Source: an uncultured Chloroflexota bacterium
GTDB taxonomy: Bacteria; Chloroflexota; Dehalococcoidia; SAR202; UBA11138
Assembly (NCBI GenBank): GCA_913046025.1
Contig: CAJWRP010000094.1
Span: forward strand, 1 to 7,453
DNA length: 7,453 nucleotides
Direction: 5' to 3'
Shown here: positions 1-6,067 of the stretch, piece after piece
Position numbering within the stretch: the first letter of the stretch is position 1
Layout: each line of letters opens with the position of its first letter
Program-made: the position numbers and the translations under genes
Notes under the pieces: generated by a model
Told to the model about the DNA's origin: nothing
Seen by the model: the letters and a program-made list of their open reading frames with translations, nothing else
Database searches by the model: none

Positions 1-93
1 AATCTGAGGCTTGAGTTCGGCCACTTCCGCATCGGTCACCTTTGGGGAGTCTCTTCGGCAGGCTACACATCTCTCGCCGGTTAAAGTTGGCAT
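1..93 (-). CDS. Pterin-4a-carbinolamine dehydratase-like protein, N-terminal fragment
   Basis: Only the first 31 codons lie in the window; the gene continues past the left edge. I translated it by hand from the ATG whose complement is at 91-93. It begins MPTLTGERCVACRRDSPKV and continues with TDAEVAELKPQI. A short start, then a C-V-x-C-R segment (residues 9-13), then a T-D-x-E-V-A-E-L helix is the usual N-terminus of bacterial 4a-hydroxytetrahydrobiopterin dehydratases (PCD/DCoH family, about 100 residues). These dehydrate the 4a-carbinolamine pterin left by aromatic amino acid hydroxylases; some relatives act instead in molybdopterin metabolism or RuBisCO assembly. The catalytic histidines lie outside the window, so activity cannot be judged. 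The start is well supported by a near-perfect ribosome binding site at 96-105. The gene is divergent from the aldolase at 299. The family call rests on N-terminal resemblance only. Confidence 0.66.
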   Translation of the reverse strand, partial: MPTLTGERCVACRRDSPKVTDAEVAELKPQI

Positions 94-95
94 CG

Positions 96-105
96 GATCA
101 CCTCC
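96..105 (-). promoter_or_regulatory. Very strong ribosome binding site of the left-edge gene
   Basis: On the minus strand this reads GGAGGTGATC. It is an uninterrupted 10-base match to the sequence complementary to the 3' end of bacterial 16S rRNA, and it sits 2 bases before the ATG at 93 (5 bases if only the GGAGGTG core is counted). This fixes the start codon of the left-edge gene and suggests efficient translation. Confidence 0.8.
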
Positions 106-223
106 AGGGCTCTGAATCTAAGATAAACCCATTATCCCATTCATCCTTGTCTGCTTGCCATATTTGTAAAGGCTAGTGCTTTAGAAGAGGGCTGATCGAT
201 ATCTCCAACGCAGCCTAGTTCGC

Positions 224-252
224 TTGACGAGCATATGTCAGGCTAATAAACT
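224..252 (+). promoter_or_regulatory. Putative sigma-70-type promoter of the aldolase gene
   Basis: A -35 box TTGACG (224-229, five of six consensus bases) is followed by a 17-base spacer and a -10 box TAAACT (247-252, four of six). Transcription would begin near 259, giving a leader of about 40 bases before the ATG at 299. Spacing and position are ideal, but this is a consensus match only. Confidence 0.5.
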
Positions 253-298
253 TCGCCTGGTAGCCGACGCCGTAAAGGCGCTGGCGAAAGGAGACTAA

Positions 299-1087
299 AT
301 GCGACAGAACCGCGTAAAGAAACTCATGAGGGACGGACAGCTTGCTCTCGGCAAGTACGTTACCATGGCCGACCCCCAGATCGTTGAGATCATAGGCATT
401 GCCGGATTCGATGCGGCCTTCATAGACATGGAGCACACGACCTTTGATCTGGCTCTGGTGGAGCAGATGATCAGGGCCGCCGACCTGGCTGGCGTGACGT
501 CGATCATCCGAGTGCCGGACAACGACGCCAAGCTGATCTTGCGAATACTCGATGCCGGAGCGGAGGGCATCATAGTGCCTCACGTTGATGGCATTGAAGG
601 CGCGAAGCGTGCTGTGGACGCGGTGCGCTATCCTCCCGTAGGCGAACGAGGTGCCTCAGCTGGCTCTCGGGCCGCTCGTTACGGCTCCGTGCCCTATCAG
701 GAGCACTCCAGGCAGTCTAACGACGAGATCCTCCTGTCAGTAATGACAGAAGACGACAAGGGCATTAAGGACATCGAGAAGATCTCGGCTCTGGACGGCA
801 TAGACCTGGTTTCCATCGGGCCGTCAGACCTGTCACAGGCGCTGGGCGTCACCGATCCAGCAGACCCTAAGCTTATGGCCAAAGTCACGGAGATGGCCAA
901 TCAGGTGAAAGCCATTGGTAAAGCTAAGCTCCAGTTCCCGATGAACCACAACTCCTGCCCACTCACGCCAACGCAACTGGTTGAGCTAGGCGTCGGTTAC
1001 ACCCATGTTGGCCCGCCTCCTCCAGGCATCCTGCTGCGTCACATGAGCGAGAGCCTCAAAAAGATTCATGAGGAGCTTGGCCGATAA
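299..1087 (+). CDS. HpcH/HpaI family class II aldolase
   Basis: The 262-residue protein has the length and layout of HpaI-type metal-dependent aldolases, TIM barrels that cleave 2-keto-4-hydroxy acids to pyruvate (or a related keto acid) and an aldehyde in the cytosol. Visible family features are the FIDMEH segment with the catalytic His46, the active-site Arg71 in IIRVPD, the glycine-rich G-x-R-G...R-A-x-x-Y-G loop at 115-129, the metal ligand Glu151 in VMTEDD, and Asp177 in SIGPSDLS. The Glu-to-Asp spacing of 26 matches E. coli HpaI. The start is set by AAGGAG at 288-293, 5 bases upstream. The C-terminal part is unusual: GPPPPGILLRHM (238-249) stands where the family normally has a G-x-D/S loop. 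The gene is alone on its strand and ends 33 bp from the convergent deacetylase-family gene. The exact substrate (4-hydroxy-2-oxo-heptanedioate, 2-keto-3-deoxy sugar acid or another) cannot be read from the sequence. Confidence 0.9.
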   Translation: MRQNRVKKLMRDGQLALGKYVTMADPQIVEIIGIAGFDAAFIDMEHTTFDLALVEQMIRAADLAGVTSIIRVPDNDAKLILRILDAGAEGIIVPHVDGIEGAKRAVDAVRYPPVGERGASAGSRAARYGSVPYQEHSRQSNDEILLSVMTEDDKGIKDIEKISALDGIDLVSIGPSDLSQALGVTDPADPKLMAKVTEMANQVKAIGKAKLQFPMNHNSCPLTPTQLVELGVGYTHVGPPPPGILLRHMSESLKKIHEELGR

Positions 1088-1120
1088 CAGGTCGGACTGG
1101 CTAGAACATTCTTTAACAGT

Positions 1121-1924
1121 CTATCCAAATATTTTGGCGACGTCGTCTACGCGCATGAATTGGACGTTGTCAAAGCCCTTAATGTACTCGATGAGCCGCT
1201 CCAGCATGCGCAAGCGGCCGGGGCGTCCTATACAGTGAGGGTGCATGGTTAGCAGGAACGACCGGCCGTAATGGTGAGCACCTTCGAACGCTGCTGACCA
1301 GACCTGATAGACCTGCTCTGGGCTGGCGGCCACGTTGCGCATTCCCAGTGCGGGCGAGTAGTTGAAGTACGGAACGTCGTCCAGCTCCCAGTGGGCCGGG
1401 ACCTCCACCATGTCCTTGCCATCGGCGTCCACGATGTATGGAATGTCGTTTCCCATCATGCTGGAGTCGTACTGGAATCCGCGCTCCGACAGCAGGGCCA
1501 ACGAGTCTTCGCTTAGCTCCCAACTGGGCGAGCGGTACCCTGCCACCTTTACCCCCGTGATGCCTTCCAGAATGGCTGAGCCTCTATCCAGGACATCTGC
1601 CTCCTGTTGTTTGGTTAGTGTGGCCGGTGGCTCGTGCATGTAGCCGTGGTGCGCTACCTCGTGCCCTCGATCGTGGATGTCTTTCACTAGCTCAATATGG
1701 GTTTCAGCGACGAATCCAGGGATGTAAAAGCTTCCTTTGATGTTGTGGAAGTCCAGCAGGTCCAGGATTCGTGACGTCGCGATGGCGGGGCCATACTCCC
1801 GCATGGACATAAAACTGGGAAGGCTTGCACTCTCGGGTTTCTGGTTGATCGCGCCAGATACGCCATCAACATCAAAACTTAGCATTGCCACGCACTTTGT
1901 GTCGCCGGGCCAGATTCCGCTCAT
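1121..1924 (-). CDS. Polysaccharide deacetylase (NodB-homology/CE4-like) family hydrolase, probably cytosolic
   Basis: The 267-residue protein shows the motifs of the polysaccharide deacetylase superfamily, metal-dependent hydrolases of amide bonds. Motif 1 is SFDVDG (Asp18, Asp20). Motif 2 is H-H-G-Y-M-H (His93 and His97, metal ligands). Motif 3 is YRSPSW (130-135), and the C-terminal LTMHPH segment (225-230) supplies the late histidine. There is no signal peptide or membrane segment. The FDVDG form plus MHPH resembles the branch holding Helicobacter PgdA-like proteins, PuuE allantoinase and cyclic imide hydrolase rather than secreted chitin deacetylases. A cytosolic amidohydrolase acting on a small cyclic amide is therefore at least as likely as a cell-wall deacetylase. 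The ATG at 1924 has only a weak purine-rich GAGA upstream. A TTGACA-type promoter and a dyad lie in the leader. The neighbours do not identify a substrate. Confidence 0.87.
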   Translation of the reverse strand: MSGIWPGDTKCVAMLSFDVDGVSGAINQKPESASLPSFMSMREYGPAIATSRILDLLDFHNIKGSFYIPGFVAETHIELVKDIHDRGHEVAHHGYMHEPPATLTKQQEADVLDRGSAILEGITGVKVAGYRSPSWELSEDSLALLSERGFQYDSSMMGNDIPYIVDADGKDMVEVPAHWELDDVPYFNYSPALGMRNVAASPEQVYQVWSAAFEGAHHYGRSFLLTMHPHCIGRPGRLRMLERLIEYIKGFDNVQFMRVDDVAKIFG

Positions 1925-1942
1925 ATATCTCTAATTCGTAGA

Positions 1943-1960
1943 TACCAGTTCCGTCTGGTA
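1943..1960. promoter_or_regulatory. Inverted repeat, possible operator
   Basis: TACCAG (1943-1948) and CTGGTA (1955-1960) form a perfect 6-bp inverted repeat with a 6-base centre (ttccgt). It overlaps the predicted transcription start (about 1956) of the minus-strand deacetylase-family gene, a typical place for a repressor to bind. It directly adjoins a second palindrome, TACATATGTA (1959-1968), which covers the -10 box. No regulator gene is in the window, so the binding protein is unknown. Confidence 0.4.
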
Positions 1961-1962
1961 CA

Positions 1963-1992
1963 TATGTATCTTTAAATCTCACGTATTGTCAA
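1963..1992 (-). promoter_or_regulatory. Putative promoter of the deacetylase-family gene
   Basis: On the minus strand a perfect -35 box TTGACA (complement of 1987-1992) is followed, after 18 bases, by a weak -10 box TACATA (complement of 1963-1968). Predicted initiation near 1956 gives a leader of about 32 bases before the ATG at 1924. The -10 match is poor, which together with the adjacent dyad would suit a regulated promoter. Confidence 0.45.
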
Positions 1993-2031
1993 TTACTCTG
2001 ATCGCAAAACAGTATAGCTGGTCAGTGAAGC

Positions 2032-2038
2032 GGAAAGG
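2032..2038 (+). promoter_or_regulatory. Ribosome binding site deciding the start of the alpha/beta hydrolase
   Basis: GGAAAGG lies 7 bases before the ATG at 2046. The reading frame is open further upstream to a TTG at 1986, but that codon has no Shine-Dalgarno and lies inside the minus-strand promoter. The ATG start also puts the positively charged residues (TRRK) directly before the hydrophobic segment, as expected for a signal anchor. Confidence 0.7.
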
Positions 2039-2045
2039 TACGCCC

Positions 2046-3188
2046 ATGACACGACGAAAGATATTTTCATGGATAGGCGCCGCATTAGTTATGCTAACGT
2101 TCGTCGGGCTTGTCGCCAGTGGAACGTATCTCTCAAATCTTATTAGGGACGGAGGCCTGGTGCCCAAAGTCGGCCTGCCAGAATTGAACCTGGTTGTTAT
2201 CAATGTTGCAGATGGACTCATAACTCTGCGATTACCAGCCGGTGCTGGAAAGGACAAACTACTCAGGCATAACGGGCTGTTGGGATTGGACGGAGAATCC
2301 AGTTACAACCAGGTTGGAACCGTAGTCAGTGTGTCAGGCAATGAGGTACAGCGGCAGTTTTTTGAAAAGTCAGGAGCCCCTGGTATTGGCGAGCATGTCC
2401 GCTTGGACAGCTATGCTTATGAGGGTGACCCTACCTCGGCGCTGGGCATTCCTTTTGAGGAGGTGCACTTTACGAGCTCAGCAGGCCAATTTCCCGCCTG
2501 GTATATCGATGGTGAAGAAGATACCTGGGTTGTGATTGTGCATGGAAGGAATGCCAGCCCCCAAGAGGCTTTGCGAGTAATCCCTGCTCTTTCTAAAACG
2601 GGCATGCCACTCCTTGCCATTCACTACAGAAACGATCCACACCTGCCGCCCAGTGAGGACGGCTATCACAGGTATGGCCTTACGGAATGGGAAGATCTGG
2701 AGGAGTCTATTCGGTACGCCATGGACGATGGTGCTAAGGATGTCGTTCTTTTCGGATACAGCATGGGAGGCGCAATAGTCGCTAATTTTATGTACCAGTC
2801 TTCGCTGTCAGACCGTGTGACGGCGGTCATATTAGACTCACCCATGCTTCACCTAAGTCGGACAATTGACTGGGGAGGCCAGCAACTTGGCTATCCTCAG
2901 TTCGCGCTGAACTATGCGAAGTTCGGAGCCATGGTCCGTTTCGATGTGGACTATTCTGCCACCGAATATCTGACGCGCTCAGGCGAACTGGAGGTACCGA
3001 TATTCCTAATTCATGGGGGCGAAGATACGACTATTCCTTTCAGTATCAGCGAGGACTTCGCCAGAGAACGGTCCGACATCGTCACGCCTTACTTCATCAA
3101 AGGGGCAGACCACGTTCTTGCGTGGAACCTAGACCCTAAGGCATACGAAAAGGTCCTAACAGACTTCCTGACCTCCATTTCGGATTGA
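2046..3188 (+). CDS. Membrane-anchored alpha/beta hydrolase
   Basis: The 380-residue protein starts with TRRK and one hydrophobic segment (about 8-28), which I read as a signal anchor or uncleaved signal placing the enzyme on the outer face of the membrane. Residues 30-155 are a lead-in region I do not recognise; its last part (PFEEVHFTSSAGQFPAWYID) is the usual first strands before an alpha/beta-hydrolase core. The core has the oxyanion-hole HGRN (166-169), the nucleophile elbow GYSMGG with Ser239, the acid Asp327 in HGGEDTTIP, and His356 in GADHVLAW, so the catalytic triad is complete. It is a serine hydrolase (esterase, acyltransferase or peptidase-like), and the substrate cannot be deduced. 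It is divergent from the deacetylase-family gene and convergent with proS, with a 4-bp gap. A weak -10-like TATAGC lies at 2013-2018, but no properly spaced -35 is evident. The gene looks slightly more AT-rich than its neighbours. Confidence 0.87.
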   Translation: MTRRKIFSWIGAALVMLTFVGLVASGTYLSNLIRDGGLVPKVGLPELNLVVINVADGLITLRLPAGAGKDKLLRHNGLLGLDGESSYNQVGTVVSVSGNEVQRQFFEKSGAPGIGEHVRLDSYAYEGDPTSALGIPFEEVHFTSSAGQFPAWYIDGEEDTWVVIVHGRNASPQEALRVIPALSKTGMPLLAIHYRNDPHLPPSEDGYHRYGLTEWEDLEESIRYAMDDGAKDVVLFGYSMGGAIVANFMYQSSLSDRVTAVILDSPMLHLSRTIDWGGQQLGYPQFALNYAKFGAMVRFDVDYSATEYLTRSGELEVPIFLIHGGEDTTIPFSISEDFARERSDIVTPYFIKGADHVLAWNLDPKAYEKVLTDFLTSISD

Positions 3189-3192
3189 GAGG

Positions 3193-4902
3193 CTATGCGG
3201 AGTGTGCCGCGATTAGTTCTTTAACTTTCGCGACTACCTCATCCTGGGCCAGCGTCATGGCGTCGGACTCGGAGCGAGCCTTCACCTCTATGACGTTCTG
3301 CTTCAAATTGCGGGGGCTTACGACCAGCCTGACCGGCAACCCTAGCAGGTCAGCGTCGTTGAATTTTACGCCTGGTGATTCCGACCGGTCGTCGAATAAC
3401 ACATCGATTCCCGCCTGCTCCAGCTGATCGTAGAGAACTTCTGCGGCTTCTGACACTTCTGGATTATCGATGTTTAGACCAACCAGCGATACGTCGTATG
3501 GCGCGATAGGTGCAGGTATGATCATGCCTTTGTCATCGTGGTTCTGTTCTATGGCGGCACCGAAAAGGCGGCCAACTCCAATTCCGTAGCACCCCATGAC
3601 GATGGGGCGCTGTACGTCTTCGCTGTCAGGGAAATTGGCGTCCATTATCTCGCTGTAGCGGGTGCCTAGCTTGAAGACGTGGCCAATCTCAATCCCTCTG
3701 CGAGTTTCCAACGGCTCGCCACACACTGGGCAAGCATAGCCCTCTTGTGCTAGCGCTATGTCTGCGATGATGTCGGCCTTGAAATCGCGAGGGTGATTGG
3801 AGTTGAGCAGGTGATAGTCCTCTCGGTTGGCACCCACCACGAAGTTCGAACCCAAGTTGATAGAATCGTCAGCGATAATGCGTATGCCCTCCAGGCCGAT
3901 AGGTGACGCCGAGCCGACGACGAGGCCCTTAGCCTTGACCTCATCCGGAGTGGCCATACGCAGTTCTGCAATACCGCCCAATGCGTTGTTAAGTTTGACG
4001 TCGTTGACCTCCAGGTCGCCCCTGATGACAACGAAGACAATTTCGCTATCTGCAGAGTAAAACACGGCCTTTAACGTCTTGTTGTTCGGCACATTAACGA
4101 AATTCGCCAGAGCCTCTATGGTCTTTACGCCAGGAGTGTGCACCTCCTCAAGGTCCAAAGGCTCGTCTATGGGTTGTGCCGACTTTTGGAACAGGGCCTT
4201 TTCGGCGTTGGCGTAATAGTGGCTCTGAGGACATATGATAATGGTGTCTTCGCCAGCGTCTGCCAGGAGGATAAACTCGTGGGAGTCCTTACCACCTATG
4301 GCACCGCTGTCAGCCTCCACCATTACGGCGTCCAAGCCGCAACGACTGAATATATTCTTGTAAGCTTGCACCATAGCCTGGTAGCTCTTTTCCAGGCCCT
4401 CATCGTCAGTGTCGAAGCTGTAGGCGTCCTTCATATCGAACTCGCGTACGCGGATCAAACCGCCTCTGGGGCGCGTCTCGTCCCGGAACTTGGTCTGAAT
4501 CTGGTACACGATGAGCGGGAGGTCACGATAGCTATTGACATTGGCCTTCACCATGCTAGTCAGGACCTCTTCGTGAGTAGGAGCGAGCACCAGCGGGCGC
4601 TCGCGCCTGTCGTTCAGGCGGAATAGCAGCGAGCCCATGATTTCGGCTCTACCGGAATCATCCCAGATCTCCTGAGGCTGCAAGACTGGCATACGTACCT
4701 CTTGTCCTCCAGCGGCGTTCATCTCTTCTCGGATGATCTGCTCAATCTTACGCAGGGAACGCCAGGCCAAGGGCATGTAACTGTAGATACCAGATGAGAC
4801 CTGGTAAATCATACCTGCCTTGAGCATCAACCTGTGGCTGACCAGGTCCGCCTCAGCCGGCTCTTCCCGGAGTGTCTTACCGAATAACTTTGATACGCGC
4901 AT
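3193..4902 (-). CDS. proS: Prolyl-tRNA synthetase, bacterial type with editing domain
   Basis: The 569-residue protein has nearly the length of E. coli ProS (572). It charges tRNA-Pro with proline in the cytosol using ATP. The class II catalytic core is visible: the N-terminal motif 1 region (about 35-75, SSGIYSYMPL to VRMPVLQP), LAPTHEE (106-112), and motif 2 KFRDETRPRGG to REFDMKDAYSF (138-163). Motif 3 is GCYGIGVGRLFGA (437-449). Between motifs 2 and 3 lies the inserted editing domain (about 225-390, with KTLKAV, GDLEVND and the GSASP loop at 330-334) that clears mischarged alanine, so this is the bacterial form. A CPVC pair follows at 391-394. The C-terminal anticodon-binding domain spans about 468-565. 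The start ATG is preceded by AAGGA. It lies 25 bp downstream of ispG and is very probably cotranscribed with it. Its stop is 4 bp from the end of the convergent hydrolase gene. Confidence 0.97.
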   Translation of the reverse strand: MRVSKLFGKTLREEPAEADLVSHRLMLKAGMIYQVSSGIYSYMPLAWRSLRKIEQIIREEMNAAGGQEVRMPVLQPQEIWDDSGRAEIMGSLLFRLNDRRERPLVLAPTHEEVLTSMVKANVNSYRDLPLIVYQIQTKFRDETRPRGGLIRVREFDMKDAYSFDTDDEGLEKSYQAMVQAYKNIFSRCGLDAVMVEADSGAIGGKDSHEFILLADAGEDTIIICPQSHYYANAEKALFQKSAQPIDEPLDLEEVHTPGVKTIEALANFVNVPNNKTLKAVFYSADSEIVFVVIRGDLEVNDVKLNNALGGIAELRMATPDEVKAKGLVVGSASPIGLEGIRIIADDSINLGSNFVVGANREDYHLLNSNHPRDFKADIIADIALAQEGYACPVCGEPLETRRGIEIGHVFKLGTRYSEIMDANFPDSEDVQRPIVMGCYGIGVGRLFGAAIEQNHDDKGMIIPAPIAPYDVSLVGLNIDNPEVSEAAEVLYDQLEQAGIDVLFDDRSESPGVKFNDADLLGLPVRLVVSPRNLKQNVIEVKARSESDAMTLAQDEVVAKVKELIAAHSA

Positions 4903-4927
4903 CTGATTCCTTTTTAGAAAGCGGGGT

Positions 4928-6067
4928 CTAAGCCTTAAGTTCCATTTCTACCTGCTTGACCTCTTCCATTAGAGCGGTCAGCATGTCAGCCTCCTCCACG
5001 ATACGGGATTTCTTCCCCTTGCGGAAGATGATGGCCCTGCCCGCACCTGCGGCAATGCCAACGTCGGCATCTTTGGCCTCTCCTGGCCCATTCACCTCGC
5101 AGCCCATTACGGCTACTTTGATTCGTGTCTTGATCTTTCGCAGCATTAAGTCCACGTCGTTGGCCAACTGTCGTATGTCGACATCTGCGCGACCACAGCT
5201 TGGGCAGGCAACGAGTACCGTGCCTTCTTTCCGCAGATCCAGAGACTTCAGAATTTCGAAGCCTGTGTAGATTTCTTCTTTCGGATCGTCGCTGAGGGAT
5301 ACGCGGATTGTGTCCCCTATGCCGTCGTACAGAAGCATTCCCAGGCCTATAGCGCTACGAATGCTGCCTGACTTGGCAGTACCCGCCTCCGTTATGCCCA
5401 GGTGGAACGGGTACGGCACCATGTCGGCTAGTCTACGGTAGGCCTCGACGGTTGTATCGATATCGAAGGCCTTCAAAGATATCTTGATCAGGTCGAAGTC
5501 CAAATTTTCCAGTATGCCAATCTCCCACAGTCCGGTCTGAACCATGTGGTCGACCACAGAGTATTCACCCTCAGATGCCTCACCGGCCTTGGGGAGGGTG
5601 TTAACGCCGTCGGTGTGCCGCGACAGGCCTCTGGTTATTCCTATACCGCCCACGGGCGGAAGGCTTCCGAAATTAACGCCTATGCGGATCGGGACTTGTC
5701 TGGCTTTGGCCTCGCGAACAATTTCCTCGACCTTGGCCCGGTCGCGAATGTTGCCTGGGTTTAATCGAAGGCAGTCGACTCCGCTTTCCAGGGCCTGCAA
5801 TGCAAGCTGGTGGTGAAAGTGAATGTCGGCGATAACGGGAATGCGAGTCTGGCGTATGATTTCTTTTAATGCCTTGGCCGCTTCCATGTCCGGCACAGCG
5901 CACCGGATTATTTCGCATCCCGCTTCTTCCAGGCCCTTGATCTGCTCTACAGTCGCCTTAATGTTTCGTGTATCCGTCTTGGTCATGGACTGCACTGTGA
6001 TAGGGGCGTCGCCGCCGACTTTTACGTTGCCGACGTTTAATGCTTTAGTTATGCGCCGTTTTTTCAT
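4928..6067 (-). CDS. ispG: 4-hydroxy-3-methylbut-2-en-1-yl diphosphate synthase (MEP pathway, IspG/GcpE)
   Basis: The 379-residue cytosolic iron-sulfur enzyme converts methylerythritol cyclodiphosphate to HMBPP, the penultimate step of the MEP isoprenoid pathway, with electrons from ferredoxin or flavodoxin. The N-terminal TIM barrel opens with KALNVGNVKVGGDAPITVQSM and includes ADIHF and LRLNPGN. The C-terminal cluster domain carries the three [4Fe-4S] ligands Cys288 and Cys291 (ACPSCGR) and Cys323 (MGCEVNGPGE), plus the catalytic Glu330. The spacings of 32 and 7 residues equal those in E. coli IspG as I recall it. Between GVNFGSL and DLIKISLKA the protein seems about 23 residues longer than E. 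coli or Bacillus IspG (around 136-165, rich in Gly and Pro). The start ATG has CTGGAGAG at 6072-6079. It lies 25 bp upstream of proS and follows rseP in a commonly seen gene order. Confidence 0.97.
   Translation of the reverse strand: MKKRRITKALNVGNVKVGGDAPITVQSMTKTDTRNIKATVEQIKGLEEAGCEIIRCAVPDMEAAKALKEIIRQTRIPVIADIHFHHQLALQALESGVDCLRLNPGNIRDRAKVEEIVREAKARQVPIRIGVNFGSLPPVGGIGITRGLSRHTDGVNTLPKAGEASEGEYSVVDHMVQTGLWEIGILENLDFDLIKISLKAFDIDTTVEAYRRLADMVPYPFHLGITEAGTAKSGSIRSAIGLGMLLYDGIGDTIRVSLSDDPKEEIYTGFEILKSLDLRKEGTVLVACPSCGRADVDIRQLANDVDLMLRKIKTRIKVAVMGCEVNGPGEAKDADVGIAAGAGRAIIFRKGKKSRIVEEADMLTALMEEVKQVEMELKA

Larger units (their letters stand above)
94..298. other. Divergent intergenic region between the left-edge gene and the aldolase gene
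   Basis: This 205-bp spacer separates two divergently transcribed genes. It contains the minus-strand ribosome binding site (96-105) and the plus-strand promoter candidate (224-252) with a strong plus-strand Shine-Dalgarno at 288-293. For the minus strand I see only a -10-like GATAAT (complement of 131-136) with no good -35, so that promoter is unproven. A small dyad, CGCC-gtaaa-GGCG at 268-280, could form a weak hairpin in the aldolase leader. I see no coding potential, tRNA or recognisable riboswitch. Confidence 0.6.

Noticed and set aside
95..105. Plus-strand GGATCACCTCC resembles the 3' end of 16S rRNA
   Set aside because: No other 16S sequence precedes it. It is simply the complement of a near-perfect Shine-Dalgarno of the minus-strand gene starting at 93.
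268..280. CGCC-gtaaa-GGCG hairpin as a riboswitch or attenuator of the aldolase
   Set aside because: The stem is only 4 bp, the leader is about 40 bases, and there is no terminator or ligand-binding consensus.
215..583. 122-codon open frame on the minus strand overlapping the aldolase start
   Set aside because: It overlaps the aldolase coding sequence and its promoter and leader, and it has no recognisable domain. The plus-strand aldolase is clearly the real gene.
1986..2045. TTG at 1986 as the start of the alpha/beta hydrolase
   Set aside because: It has no Shine-Dalgarno and lies in the divergent promoter. The ATG at 2046 has GGAAAGG 7 bases upstream and gives a normal signal anchor.
4138..4626. 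162-codon open frame on the plus strand within proS
   Set aside because: It is fully antisense to conserved ProS sequence, has no ribosome binding site, and its translation resembles no family I know. It is a shadow of the proS codons.
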